From Cryptolaemus montrouzieri (taxonomy: Eukaryota > Arthropoda > Insecta > Coleoptera > Coccinellidae), in contig JABFTP020000103.1 of assembly GCA_013387265.2 (NCBI GenBank), positions 16,572,001-16,636,000 on the forward strand: 64,000 nucleotides of DNA, written 5' to 3'. This document shows, in pieces, positions 24,586 through 37,989 of this stretch. The position numbers and the translations under genes are program-made. Numbering within the stretch: position 1 is the stretch's first letter; each line of letters begins with the position of its first letter. Below the pieces are notes generated by a model. That model saw only the letters and a program-made list of their open reading frames with translations, made no database searches and was not told where the DNA came from.

Positions 24586-24870
24586 TGGGAACATCTCAAA
24601 TGATCTCAAACCTGCTTCCGATCTCGCGATCGTATCTGCGTTTCCAAAAACGGCCCGCGGCATTCCTAGAAAGGGATAGAAGAATCGATATCGCGCGGTG
24701 ACGTTGGATTCCCGACATATCTTGGCGATCGGGGACAATTCCAGATGCTTATCCACCTGCCCGAGAGACGATCGTAACACGAAATGGATCATAAAAATAA
24801 TTTTTTTGTGCCGCAAAGAAACCGATGGAAGTGTCGGATCGACCCAAACGCCGGTGCACTATTCGGATGG
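24586..24870. other. CpG-rich stretch, possible regulatory DNA or old gene edge
   Basis: The CpG density is far above the neighbourhood, with TCTCGCGATCG, ACGGCCCGCGG, ATCGATATCGCGCGG and CTTGGCGATCGGGG. Overlapping 99-codon frames on both strands are probably a result of the low stop density here. No protein family is recognised. Confidence 0.25.
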
Positions 24871-25039
24871 TACGAAATTCACATTCCCATTTATGGAATG
24901 TGCAGAAACTAATGAGCGTGAGAACAAATCAAGGCAATTTTTTGATGTTCATATAGTGTGGAAGAAAGCATTTCTCTGCCATAGATCTAGTCGTTGAAAG
25001 TTTGTAGGAAGAATGATTTGGTTCTAAAATGGGACACTA

Positions 25040-25400
25040 TAGTGTTTTCCAATGGAAATTTGCCACCTCTCTATCTCAAGATGAATTGATTTTAGCCGAA
25101 AGAGCTGAGATACCTCAATTTTCGATTGGAAGTTCAAAGCATGTGAAATAAACTCCTATGCTCAGCAGCTTCTAAGTCGAAATTCATTATAGGGAAAGTG
25201 AATAGAGTGACATATTTTCGGAAAGGTCTTTTAAGTTTCAATTCAAAAATAGTATATTCATGAACATTTAATATCACACAGAAGGACCAAACACAACGAT
25301 AGTTTATATTCCAACAAAAATTTGCCATCCCCTCTATCCCAAGAAAGAATAATTGTAGCAGAAAAAGCTGAGAACTTCAATTTTTGGTTCGAAGAGGACG
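25040..25400. repeat. diverged direct repeat, about 100-bp unit
   Basis: The passage around 25050-25145 (GGAAATTTGCCACCTCTCTA...CGAAAGAGCTGAGATACCTC) recurs around 25312-25400 (AAAATTTGCCATCCCCTCTA...AGAAAAAGCTGAGAACTTC). The copies lie in the same orientation about 260 bases apart. Nothing between them is recognised. Confidence 0.6.
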
Positions 25401-25437
25401 AGAAGGATGGAGCTCGTTGATGAAATTTAAGACAGAG

Positions 25438-25520
25438 TGTGCCACAATAGACCACTAGGTTGCAGTGGCCGGGCTGCTAGGCAGCCCTCACTCAAAAGAT
25501 AATATCTATCTATCTATCTA
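25438..25520. repeat. hairpin followed by an (ATCT) tail, candidate retroelement 3' end
   Basis: CCACTAGGTTGCAGTGG can fold, and GGGCTGCTAGGCAGCCC forms a GC-rich stem. They are followed by AATATCTATCTATCTATCTA. A structured 3' end with a short tandem tail is typical of LINEs and SINEs, but no coding part is attached. Confidence 0.4.
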
Positions 25521-26614
25521 ACATCGTATATCACAAAGCACTTCAATGAGAATAAAAATGATTTTTGTTAATAATTATGATTCACATGATTAACAATAAA
25601 GCGATTACTTACTTTCAAATGCAAATGCACAGGGTGACGGTTCTGTTCAGGAGAATGTTTTGCCCTGACTATAAAATAGGTAGGAACAAAAAACTGCCAC
25701 GTTTATTTGTTAATACACGACCGTTCGGTCATTTTCATGTGCTAAATACTTACTAACTTACAAAGGTGATTACAAAACCGTTTCTTTCCTTGAATGTTAA
25801 ATAGGAGGGCGTTGATTTCAAGTTGACTATGAATAGTAGTTTAAGCTGGATTTTTCTTGAGTTTAATATATTCAAAATTTTCGAACAGATTAATTCTTCT
25901 TCCATTATTGCACTCGTAGAGTACTTTAAGATTGTTTGAAATAATTGTGTGGTTTGTTGGTTGAATGTGCTCAAATATTGGTGATTTGTCTGATGATATA
26001 TGTTCTTTGAATCTGCATTCAATTTCTACCTGTTGGACCTTCATGAGCTGAAGGACGTCTGTTAACTTCGATTTTGTAAATACCATCCAGTTTGAATTTA
26101 TCTGTTTTCTGTGTTGCATCAAGAAGTAAATTGCTAAGATTTGGACCTGAATAATCAAAACTAGCATATCTTTGAGATTTTCTTGAATGCAATATAACAA
26201 TTCTGATGTTTGACCTTGTTCTTTGTGTTTAATCATTTTATTTATGAAAGAGGCTGGAATATTGTTGTTGAATGATATTTTTTTATGGTATTTATTTCAG
26301 TTTTGAATTCTTGAATTGAGGAGGGGATAGTGAAAGGTCTGTAGACAATAGAATTGTAGACCTCGAGCTCATAATTCAAGTGGTTGAATGAATCCATGGA
26401 GATTGCTTAAATTGAGAAAACTGTCCATGAAAATATCTGACAATGGGGGGCTAAGATGCGATCCCAAAAAATCCTGATTTTCGTTCGAAGAATTTATTCT
26501 GAAATCAGTAATATAATGATATTTTCGTTGATTTTCATGGTTTTCATGGTTGACATGATTTTCATGGATTTGATTAAAATGGATTTCCAAAAATAAATAT
26601 GTCATCAAAATCAT
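25521..26614. other. unassigned stretch
   Basis: Overlapping minus-strand frames (25753-26236) show no family motif. At 26525-26580 there is a short run of TTTTCATGG-like repeats, which gives a His-Glu-Asn-rich chance frame. Confidence 0.3.
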
Positions 26615-26837
26615 TAGGGGAAGGGCGGGTAATTGGAGTCAGCGGGCAATCGGAATCACACGCATATCTACAAAACTACGCACCCGAAACCTCGGAACAT
26701 AGTCTTTACACCCCCCTGTACACCCGCCGGCCCCGTCGCGAACGCCTCGCGCCAGTTACCGTTGCACGTCGCTGAGTGATACTAGTGTTTTGTTTTCGTA
26801 CGTCGTCCTTGTAAATTTATGCAAAAATATCCTTAGA

Positions 26838-27070
26838 GGTGAGTGTCGTTTTCTAAGTGTACCATATTTTGTTTATTGTAGAAGTCTGTATGTCTGTATG
26901 TTTAAAATTGTGATTAGCGTCTTATATTACAGTTCAAACTTAGATCTTTTTTGTTTTATTATTATTTCTTTGGCAGTATAGTAGCGGCTAATGAGAGTCA
27001 AGTGACGCCCATTGTCCGCAGGTGATTACCATTACCCGCAGAAGACTAATATTAATAATTTTGCTTCTAG
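26838..27070 (+). other. candidate 5' leader intron of the pogo-type element
   Basis: AG|GTGAGT at 26838 matches a consensus splice donor, and TTTTGCTTCTAG ends exactly before the transposase ATG at 27071. The pyrimidine-rich run before TAG supports an acceptor. Removing this piece would join a short GC-rich leader to the start codon. Confidence 0.5.
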
Positions 27071-28935
27071 ATGCCAAAAGTACGAGTAAGGACAACCGAA
27101 AGAGCCAATTGGTCATACGAGTCTCTCCAAAAAGCCATACTTCTTATTGAACAAGGGGGTTATTCTATAAGAAAAGCTAGTAAATCTACTGGTATCCCAT
27201 TTTCGAGCTTACAAAAAACATTCAAAAAGAAGACTATCCAAGAACCACGTCTTGGAAGATTAGCTGATGTGATAAAAAAGATGGCTAATATATGTTATGG
27301 TTGTACCTCAACTCAAATAAGGAAAGTGGTATTTGATTATGCGGAAAGTTTGAATTTAAATCAAAACTTTTATAAAGTGATCGAGATTGGTTGAAAGCTT
27401 TTATGGCTAGAAATAATATATCTGTGAGGAAACCAGAGGCGACCAGCATAAATCGAATAACAGCGTTCAATAAAAAGGAGGTGCAGTTATTTTTTAAGCT
27501 GTTGGAGGAAATTATGGAGAAACACAAATTTCTTCCCAAAAATATATACAATTGCGACGAAACTGGAATGACAACTGTACAGAATCCAGGGAAAATACTA
27601 GCAACAAAAGGACAGAAGAGAGTGGGATCTATACCAATTGGGAGAGAGGCAAAAATATAACTTTAATGTATGAGCGCTGCAGGGGGCTTCATCCCACCTA
27701 TATGTATTTATCCCCGCAAGAGAATGACTCCCCTACTTGAGAAGGATGGTCCATCAGAAGCACTTTATAAATGCTCCGACAATGGTTGGATAAATGAAAG
27801 TCTCTTTCTTGAGTGGCCCGCACATTTTAAAAAACATGCTAAACCTTCTATGGACGAACCTGTTCTCTTGATTTTAGACAATCATGCTAGTCATTCTTCC
27901 CTACCTATCTACGAATTTTGCAAAAGCAACTATATTCATATGTTATCCTTGCCACCACACACATCCCACAGAATGCAGCCTTTGGACGTGTCATTCTTTG
28001 GACCTCTTAAAACCGCATACAAAAAGGAATGTGATTTATATATGAAAAGTAATTGCCTGGAACACATAACTGCTTATGATGTAGCATCATTGGTGAGGAA
28101 AGCATATATTACCGTTGCGTCTGTTAACAAAGCGGAATCGGGATTTAGGGCAACAGGTATTTTTTCCAATAAATGCCCAACAATTTTCTGAAGAAGATTT
28201 TATGGCTGCTGAGATTCTCCAATCTGACTCTATAGTCGTTTGCAATGAATCGATTACCATTTCTACTTGTGATATAGAACAAGATTCAAATGTCATTCCC
28301 CGCACATCAAAACAATTAGATTTATCAGCTGTAAGTGAATCAGATGAAATAGTTATCTCATCCCCGACATCAAAGGCCAAAGAGTCGTCTGATCCTCCGT
28401 CAAATGTTCAACTATCCGATTTTATAAAATTACCAAAGAAAACACCTGTGGCTAAAGAGAAAGAGCGCCGAAAAAAGCAGCATGCTACTGTATTAACCTA
28501 ACCTCAACTCCACTGAAGAAAGATTTGATAGAAAAGGAAAATAAAAAGATTAAAAAAGTACAGAAAGAGCAAGAGAAAGAAAAAAAAAAGAAATGGAAAG
28601 GTAAGGGTCAGGGGAAGAAGACTAAGGTGCAGAACGGTGATGGTCCCAAAAGGGCAAAGAGACAGGTTCTTCAGGATTCAAACGATACATCAGTCTCAAG
28701 CGCTAACACTAACGACTTATGCCAGGATGATGAGAATGATGACGCAGAAGACGCAGGAAATAGATGTTTAATATGCAGTGAATTTGAACGAAACAACGAG
28801 ATGTGGTACCGCTGTACCACATGTGGATTGTGGGCACACGCGGAATGTACTGGATGGGATTCTGCCATATGTGTTAGTTTGCTTGATCCTCATTTCCCAC
28901 AGGCTGACCACCATTGCCCCAAAGTAAGTGAAATG
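27071..28935 (+). pseudogene. pogo-type (DDE_1) transposase with a C-terminal PHD-like finger
   Basis: ATG 27071 opens a psq/CENP-B-like helix-turn-helix region (WSYESLQKAILLIEQGGYSI...STGIPFSSLQKTFK). After a frameshift near 27380 come DWLKAFMARNNISVRKPEA and the catalytic core. The first Asp is in NIYNCDETGM (codon 27556), the second in LLILDNHASH (27877) and the third in HTSHRMQPLDVSFFGPLK (27985). There are 35 residues between the last two, so the triad is intact (DD35D). Further frame breaks lie near 27640-27680, at about 28165, and at about 28495, where a repeated TAACC is inserted. A Lys/Glu-rich linker leads to a finger, RCLICSEFERNNEMWYRCTT, then CGLWAHAEC...HHC, with Cys/His spacing of a PHD zinc finger. 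The frameshifts make the copy non-functional; the element was probably active in the recent past. Confidence 0.88.
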
Positions 28936-29128
28936 GAAGTCAAACCTACTTTTTTTTTAAACTTAATTTTTTTCCCAAAGTTCATGTACAAGATGATTAA
29001 AACTGATCTCAATTATTAAACAAATAAGTGTTTTTTGTTACAAAACATTAGCAATAAATGTTTAATTTTGAAATAAGCTTTTATTTGAAAACTTGCTTAA
29101 GTGACTCATATTACCCTTTTCTACCCTA

Positions 29129-30720
29129 CCTGTCATGTTCTTCGGGAGCTTGAACTTTTTCAGGAACATAAAGCTTGCATTCATGTTTTCGTAAAACAAA
29201 TTGAACAGCCGTGAGTGATGTTCTGGTTTCAGCAGAAATATGTCGATGATTTCGTGTTTGCTTCTACACTCAACAAAACATTCAATTCCTTTGCTTCAGT
29301 AATCTCAATTTTGATAATTTTCGTTTTTTTAAGGCATGATATTTGCGTAAGTTTTTTCGACTGTTGAAAACTTGAGTTCTATTTCCTCAGGATCTGGAAT
29401 TCGTCTCCGATATAATTGAAATGCTCGAATACTATTTCTGTTTCATTGAAGATTGGCTTGTATGATGTCTGTATATACTTCTTATTAAATCTTCGTGAAA
29501 AAGACTCGAAACGGAACGATAACAAGAATCTATCTAATTTTTCGTTAATAATTGCGAATTATATCCATTGTAATTAAATGAAGATTGCTCCGTGATTTTC
29601 AATTGTATTCCGCCACAGAGCTCACTTCACGATTCATCAGTCTTCTGTTCAGTTTTGAGCATTTTTTCACACAAAATACGAAATAATGTGGCTTGTACGA
29701 ACAGAAATAATGACTAAAACACTGTCTAAGACTCAAAAAGCCGCCCATTCTACGAATCACATTGATGTATTGAAAATGTGAGTTTTCCCATAAGTTCTAT
29801 TGTCTCGGAAGAAGCAGCGTATCAAATGATTAATTTTCCGCAGAAGGTACTCAAAATTGAATAAGTATTCAAAATAAAAAGGAAATGTGAGGTTACCATT
29901 TAAAAAGTTCAAGTGCAGTCCACTTTTCGGTATTTCCTGAAGTGGCAGACCAATGAAATTTAAAAATATCATTTAAGATGTAATTTGGTTTTTAGTTCAT
30001 TCAAATCGATCAATAATTGTTGGAACTATAGCTTAGGGTGGAATACCTGTTTTAAAGGGTCTTGCTATAAAGAAAGGAAGCAACTTGTATAGTATCGAAA
30101 ATTCGAATCTCGAAGAAACATTTACTAATTCTAGCAGCAAGTAAAGGACGTCTGTCGGGTCAGCTAGTTTATCATAAATAGAATGAATTCTTATGATCAT
30201 CATGAAGCATCCGTAGTAGAAGTATCCCTAAAACAGATCGTGAATGCACTGCACGACTTCTCCTCCATTTTTAAGAGAATCATCGCTAGAGCAGCACAGA
30301 TATAATTGTATAAAATGAGTAGAACCATGTAGATCTTTTTGAATTCTCTCGGTTTTCATTGTGAACACAAGAGTTAGTTACTGATAAAACATGTAGCATA
30401 ATTTATAATTCGAGAGAATGCTCGCACGGTAACTTGGGAAAAACGCTTGGACTAATTGGCATTCGCTGAAGCATAATTCTCCATAGTTGTCATGTAAGAA
30501 ATCGCGATGTTCACGCGTAGTTTCGATGATAACTAAACTTATGACTTTTGTGTATGTCGAAGTATGATAATGACTTGATTTATGTCGAACAAGGTACCGT
30601 TCCTAGCAAAGTCAACTGTTCTTTGTTTGGGTATGTTTCAAAATGGAGTTTCATTAGAATAAATATATTTATATATGAATTATCGCTTGATAGTCTTCTT
30701 AATGAATCGAGACTTCGTTT
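29129..30720. other. unassigned stretch with a dispersed-repeat copy and a candidate repeat end
   Basis: The segment 29960-30030 resembles 24080-24140. Near 30148-30168 the words ACGTCTGTCGGGTCAGCTAGT end in CTAGT followed by T, the form of a Helitron 3' terminus, though no clear hairpin precedes it. No gene is recognised. Confidence 0.3.
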
Positions 30721-30734
30721 CGTTTATTGACAAT

Positions 30735-31140
30735 AATCCAAACTACATGTTCATAATCTGTTATTCGGATGAGTGCTCATTTTACCTCAACAGCACTGTA
30801 AACAGGCATAACTGTCGGTACTGGTCAGATTTCATGAAACGTTCATTTTCAACAAGATGGCGCACCACCTCATTTCGTTCAACCTGTGCGTCAGTTCAAT
30901 TTTCCTCAGGCCTGGATTGGAAGAAAGGGCCATATGGAGTGGCCACCCATATCACCTGATCTGGCGCCACTGGACTTTTTCTATGGGATCACCTGAAATC
31001 TGAGATTAACGCTACTCAACCTGAGCAACTGGATGATTTGCGAATTCTTATCATATATTGGTACCGTCAAATTGAAACAGAAATATTGAGTAATGTACGT
31101 GAACGATTTGAGCAAAACTTTTTTTACTGCATGGAATAAT
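30735..31140 (+). pseudogene. Tc1/mariner-type transposase fragment
   Basis: The plus strand reads YSDECSFYLNSTVNRHNCRY, the first catalytic block (FSDEATF type). An internal deletion follows. Then, in other frames, come a decayed QQDGAPPH-like stretch near 30857 and WPPISPDLAPLDFF at about 30940-30975, the third block. DHLKSEINATQPEQLDDLRI and an ERFEQNFFY tail follow. It is the same broad insect family as the relics at 15 and 54.5 kb. About half the gene is missing. Confidence 0.82.
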
Positions 31141-31925
31141 AATAAATAATAAACTAATCACAAAAGTAAGTAGTCTTCCACTTTTTTAACTGCCATTTCA
31201 AAATGAGGTATTGCAACACCCCTCATCTCTATTCAAAATCAGTGCTAACCCCCGGTAGGGGATTGAAGTTACAGGGATGCAAAAATCGGAAAAGTTGTTC
31301 CCCCAATACCAGAAATCGACGAGTCTGAGCGATTCTCACGAGTTGCTCGTATATCTGTTTATGCAATCAAACCGATTTCATGTAAAAATACAAATCCACC
31401 ACCCGGTAATGAATACCACTGCCAGGCAATGAGTATGATCAAAATATATCCTGGAATTATTATATATTAGAATGAATGTTATGACAATATATCAAATTAC
31501 CAAAATATATACAAACTATAGCATTATCAGCCAATAATATGGCCTTTATTCAGGATATGTTACCACATTTTCAGTGATGGTAAGGAGGAACACAAAAACT
31601 AAAGCGAAGTTCAACCCCTGTAAGGTATTTCTAAAATTTCGAGCAAGCTCGAATTTATCTTAAGATAAATGACATCAATGTACCAACGAGTAGTGTCAGA
31701 GGCTTTCTCCTCGGAAAAATCCAGTCTACTAACCTTAGTCAAGTAACACTGAATGTTATTCATTCATAATTGTCTTTGTGTGGATTGATGAACGATCGAA
31801 AAGAATACTGCTCGGAATATAAATGATAAAATTGTCAGCTAATCATATTACATAAATATTATAAAAATAATTATATTACATAAATAAATAAAAGGAGAAA
31901 TAAGATTCTGATTAGTATAAATTAC
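31141..31925. other. unassigned stretch
   Basis: Nothing recognised. It is AT-rich, with short A-rich direct repeats near 31855-31890. Confidence 0.3.
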
Positions 31926-31929
31926 TAAA

Positions 31930-32395
31930 GAGAAAACCTAAGACTATACCTCATTTTTCCTTTGGGAAAGAAACCTACGAAGAATAGCACAAGATTTGAT
32001 GACAGTTATCCTCTGTAATTGCTCAGATAAATTTTTCTTCACACCTAAAATCTCAATTTTTTTGTGAAGATTTCTAGGAATAACACCTGTTGTAGAATTA
32101 ATAATTGGTAGAATTAATTTTTTTCATTTTCCACATTTCTATATCTCGTTGGCAAGCATCAAATATTTAAAATTTTTTAATGTATGTTATGTGTGTCGGA
32201 TATAGCAATATCAATTATATATGTTATTCGATTTTGTTTATCCGTAAAAATAATATCTGGCTTATTGTGATTTGCAAAGTTGCAAAAAAAATTGTTTTAT
32301 AAAAATAAAGTTAAATTTATCGTTTTCACAAATAATCTCAGGTTCATATTTGTAACATTTTTCTCCCTTGGAAATGAGGCCATGTTTCATTTCTA
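31930..32395 (-). pseudogene. C-terminal relic of a LINE-type polyprotein (possible nuclease-like domain)
   Basis: The minus strand reads GEKCYKYEPEIICENDKFNF, then a decayed stretch where YLIDIAVP-like words are expected. LILPIINSTTGVIPRNLHKK (about 32110-32050), LGVKKNLSEQLQRITVIKSC and AILRRFLSQ follow. This order matches the C-terminal domain found after the reverse transcriptase in a group of insect LINEs. From memory of the family, that domain has a restriction-endonuclease-like look. Several stops break it, and no polymerase part was found next to it. Confidence 0.6.
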
Positions 32396-32400
32396 AATTG

Positions 32401-34650
<2,250 letters not shown>

Positions 34651-34679
34651 TGTAGATGAAATATGCAGTATGCGCAGGA

Positions 34680-36280
34680 CAAGAAGCCAGAGATATTTTC
34701 TGAAAATTCTGAGTATTTTGAGCATTTTGACAATTTTTTGGATTATATGAATTCTGGAAATTACAAAGCTTTGAAGAATTTGTTTTACTTGAATTTTTTG
34801 TTCATCATTCTCCTCTGTTCCTTGTCGTCTTCATACGATAGACAATATATAGCGGAGGATTTTCACAGTTTCGTGGATTTTGAGGAGAACGGAAGATTTT
34901 GTTGATTTTTGAGAATTTGCGAAGTTTGAGAAAGTTTTAGGATTATGTCGATGTTATGAATTTTGAGCCTTTTAACTTCTAGAAATTGGTGGTTTGTGAT
35001 ATACTTAAAAATTTGAGTGCTAATTTTATCTTAATCTGTTCAATGTTAAATTTTTGTCGTTTGTTATTCATATCTCATTGTTTGGAAGTATTCTAGGCAT
35101 TTTAGAAATATTTAATTCACAAGAAAGTTATAAATTACTCAGATTGATTAAAATATAGGATTTTGAATATTCTACGGATAATTGAGTTAATTATGAGAGA
35201 CGGAGTAATTTTGACAATATTAGAATTTCGAGAATGTCGAAAAATTTGAAGCTTAAGTGAACCTAATTGTAAAGTTGATGATTTTGCGAATATTAGAGAA
35301 TTTTTGTATGTTTTAGTTAATTCCAGAAAATTTGAAGATTTTAAGGGTTTGAAGAATACGAGTAATCAAAGATTGGAGAGGGTATGGATATTCAGAATTG
35401 TAAAAATGATAATTGTTTGAGCCATTTGTCAGCTCCGAAAATTTCGATATTATTTCTGAATTTACTAGAAATTTTAGACATTTCAGAAAAAATATCCCTA
35501 ACTTTTCGAGGGAACTAGCAGATTTTGAAAAAGCATAGAATTTTAGGGGTAATGTTTCTATCACTTCAGTATTTTGTCCTCTTCAATCTAATTTTCGTTT
35601 GTTTTCTTAATTTTTGAGAAATTTCAAAGATTTCAAAAATGTTTCACATGAGATAAATTTCGAAATATCGAAACTATTTGCGGATTCATAAAATTCATAG
35701 AATCTGCATTACATACATTTCGTGAAGTTTGAGATTTTTCAGAATGGTCCGGATGGAGAATTTTCCGAATTTTGAGAAATTTGGAAATTTTGTGGCAATT
35801 TCACGATTTTGAGAAAACTGAAGGTGTTTCAGATATCTGTGGAATTTCGAAATTATTTGAGGATTATGTACCTTGAATATTATTATGATTCCGAGAATAC
35901 CCAAAATTTTGAGAATTTCAGCTTAACAGTTTTTGTGCATGTGCAGAATATTCTATTATTTCGGAAATTTTGATGAAGTGAGGACAGTTTCGAAAAATTT
36001 GATATTTCGAATTGCTGAAATTTTGAAAATAGTTGTGATTTCCTGGCTATATTGAAAATTTCGAGAGAATTTGCAGATTCTGAGAATTTACACAATTTTG
36101 AAACAATAGTTCCAACCTTTCAATATTTATTTTACCGTACTTTGTCATCCACCTCCGGATATTTTGAAAAGCTTGAGAATTTTGAGAACTATAACACTCC
36201 TGAGTATACTCAAAATTCACAATTTTGGGAATTATTGCAAACTTCGAGAATATTTAGAATATTAGTCTCAGATATTTGAA
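34680..36280. repeat. 1.6-kb degenerate low-complexity tract (GAGAATTTTGA-like words)
   Basis: Words such as GAATTTTGAGAA, GAAAATTTTGA, TTTTGAGAATTT and ATTTCGAGAAT recur dozens of times, separated by short variable spacers, in the same orientation. No clean period could be read by eye. The short open frames here (for example 35313-35564, 35695-36095 and 36052-36279) are by-products of the repeat. Confidence 0.7.
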
Positions 36281-36478
36281 ATTATTTATTTATTCAAATG
36301 AAGAAAAGAGTGACAATGGAATGGACTGATTGTTTATGCCATAATGTCAAATTATTGATGTGTGTGTGCCAAAACACGATCGGAAGAAGGCACAATATGT
36401 AAAATAGATAAAAAATTCGAAACGCACTAAACGTCCTACGATCGTCCAGAAGTAGAAGCTTAGTATAACCTTAACATA

Positions 36479-37717
36479 CGAGGTATGTCAATTAAGTTCG
36501 CGGAAGTAAACAATGCTGCAGCGGTTGGTAACTCTGCAGCTCTCGCATTGGTTTCATTCGGAACAGAATTCATTTCTGCGTCAGCCTGTGCAAGTTTCCT
36601 GTTGATCGGTTGTATACTTCGTGTTTTATTGTCCTTTGAACATCGACCTGTTTTGACTAAACTTTCGGTGAAACGCTGCGAAATTTCCGTGAAAATTATG
36701 AAACAATTAACCGACGTGTAAAAGGAAGATTGTCTGAAAACAATCAGCTGTTTACGATTGCACAAAGATATCCAGAAGCGGCAGAGAGTCAGTGGAGGAT
36801 AGTTCGCACGAGGGAGCTCCCTCCACCTCTCGAAACGCACAAAACCTCGATCGGCTGCGCTCACGAGTGCTCGCGACGGGTAAGCCTTAGAATGTTGGGA
36901 GACGAGTTGGGCATCAACAATGAGATCCGGCAGATGCCACACGAAGATTTAGAGATGCGTCAGCTGTGTGCTAAAATTGTTCCCAAAGTGCTCGCAGTTG
37001 AGCAGGAAGAGCTCCGATTGTCCATCTGTCAAGAGATGAATTCTCGAATTGACTAATGTTACACTGGTGACAAGTCGTGGGTGTTCCAATACGACCCTGA
37101 GACCAAAAGGCAGAGCATGCAGTGGGTAGAGAAGGGTGGTAAGCACCCCACGAAAGCAAGAATGTCAAAATCGAAAGTGAAATCTTTACTCATTGCATTT
37201 TTCGATATTAGTGGAGTTGTACTTCACAAATACGTTCCAGTAGATCAGATAGTCAACGCAATATTCTACATTGAAGTTTGAAGGCCCGTGTGTTTCGTGT
37301 ACGCCCGAATTGGCGGAGCGCGGATGGGTGCTTCAACATGACAATGCTCTGGCCCACTCGTCATTCGCAGTTCATGGTTTTCAACCAAAAACGGCATTCC
37401 AACACTTACACAACCCTCCCTCCCTACAGTCCAGATCTGGCACCCTGTGACTTCCATCTGTTCCCACAGTAGAAGTCGTACCTCAAAAGAAACACATATG
37501 ATGGAGTTTTGGAAGTCCAAAGCATCACGACGGTGGTTCTTAGGGACCTACCTTCAGGGGGAGGGGTGTTCAGGGTGTGCTTCAAACAGTGGGTTCAACG
37601 GTGGCGCGGGTGCATCGAACTCGTGGGACCTACTGCGACGTTGCGACGGAATATGAGGTATTTATGTACTTTCCGGACCGTCCGGCACTTTTCCGCGAAC
37701 TTAATTGACACACCTCG
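36479..37717 (+). mobile_element. mariner element with near-perfect terminal inverted repeats
   Basis: The left end starts CGAGGTATGTCAATTAAGTT and continues CGCGGAA. The right end, read inverted, is CGAGGTGTGTCAATTAAGTT and continues CGCGGAA. The match is 26 of 27 bases, and TA lies on both sides (36477-36478 and 37718-37719). The length is 1,239 bp, close to a standard full-length mariner. The transposase inside is on the plus strand and broken. The good ends suggest a fairly young insertion compared with other mariners in the window. Confidence 0.93.
36500..37660 (+). pseudogene. mariner (DD34D type) transposase pseudogene
   Basis: The N-terminal region is decayed (KRCEISVKIMKQ words). 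From 36895 LRMLGDELGIN marks the second helix-turn-helix, followed by LCAKIVPKVLAVEQEELRLS. After a stop, CYTGDKSWVFQYDPETKRQS carries the first Asp. KSKVKSLLIAFFDISGVVLH leads, after a frameshift, to LQHDNALAHSS with the second Asp (codon 37340). TLPPYSPDLAPCDFHLFPQ has the third (codon 37449). FKQWVQRWRGCIEL closes it. All three catalytic Asp codons survive, but the frame changes at least three times, so no active protein can be made. Confidence 0.88.
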
Positions 37718-37989
37718 TAAATATTGATTCACATTCAAAACTGCCTAACTTGTTGACCCATTTGTGCTTTCCTAATATCCTGTATTTTATTATTTCAAGG
37801 AGAAAATTATATTTTTCAATTCAATATAATTTCGAGTTGTTTCTCTTTCATATTTATATTCGATTATTTAATTTGACTAATACTTTATTCTGTTTTTCGA
37901 TACTTGGGAACGTTACCTTATGTTGCGCGACATGTTTCGCCAATTTCATTATCTATTTGTGGTCGAGGGGTGGTAATCGGAACAATTAA

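Larger units (their letters stand above)
26617..29126 (+). mobile_element. complete pogo-type DNA transposon with TA flanks
   Basis: A 2,510-bp element is bounded by TA at 26615-26616 and TA at 29127-29128. The left end starts GGGGAAGGGCGGGTAATTGG followed by AGTCA. The right end, read inverted, is GGGTAGAAAAGGGTAATATG followed by AGTCA. The shared pattern is GGG...GGGTAAT..GAGTCA over about 25 bases. Inside are a GC-rich 5' region, a leader with a plausible intron, a transposase pseudogene (27071-28935) and an AATAAA-type signal near 29052. This is the typical layout of Tc1/mariner-superfamily pogo elements, which insert at TA. Confidence 0.85.

Noticed and set aside
36460..36942. 160-codon minus-strand frame
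   Set aside because: Opposite strand of the mariner at 36.5-37.7 kb, whose transposase reads on the plus strand.
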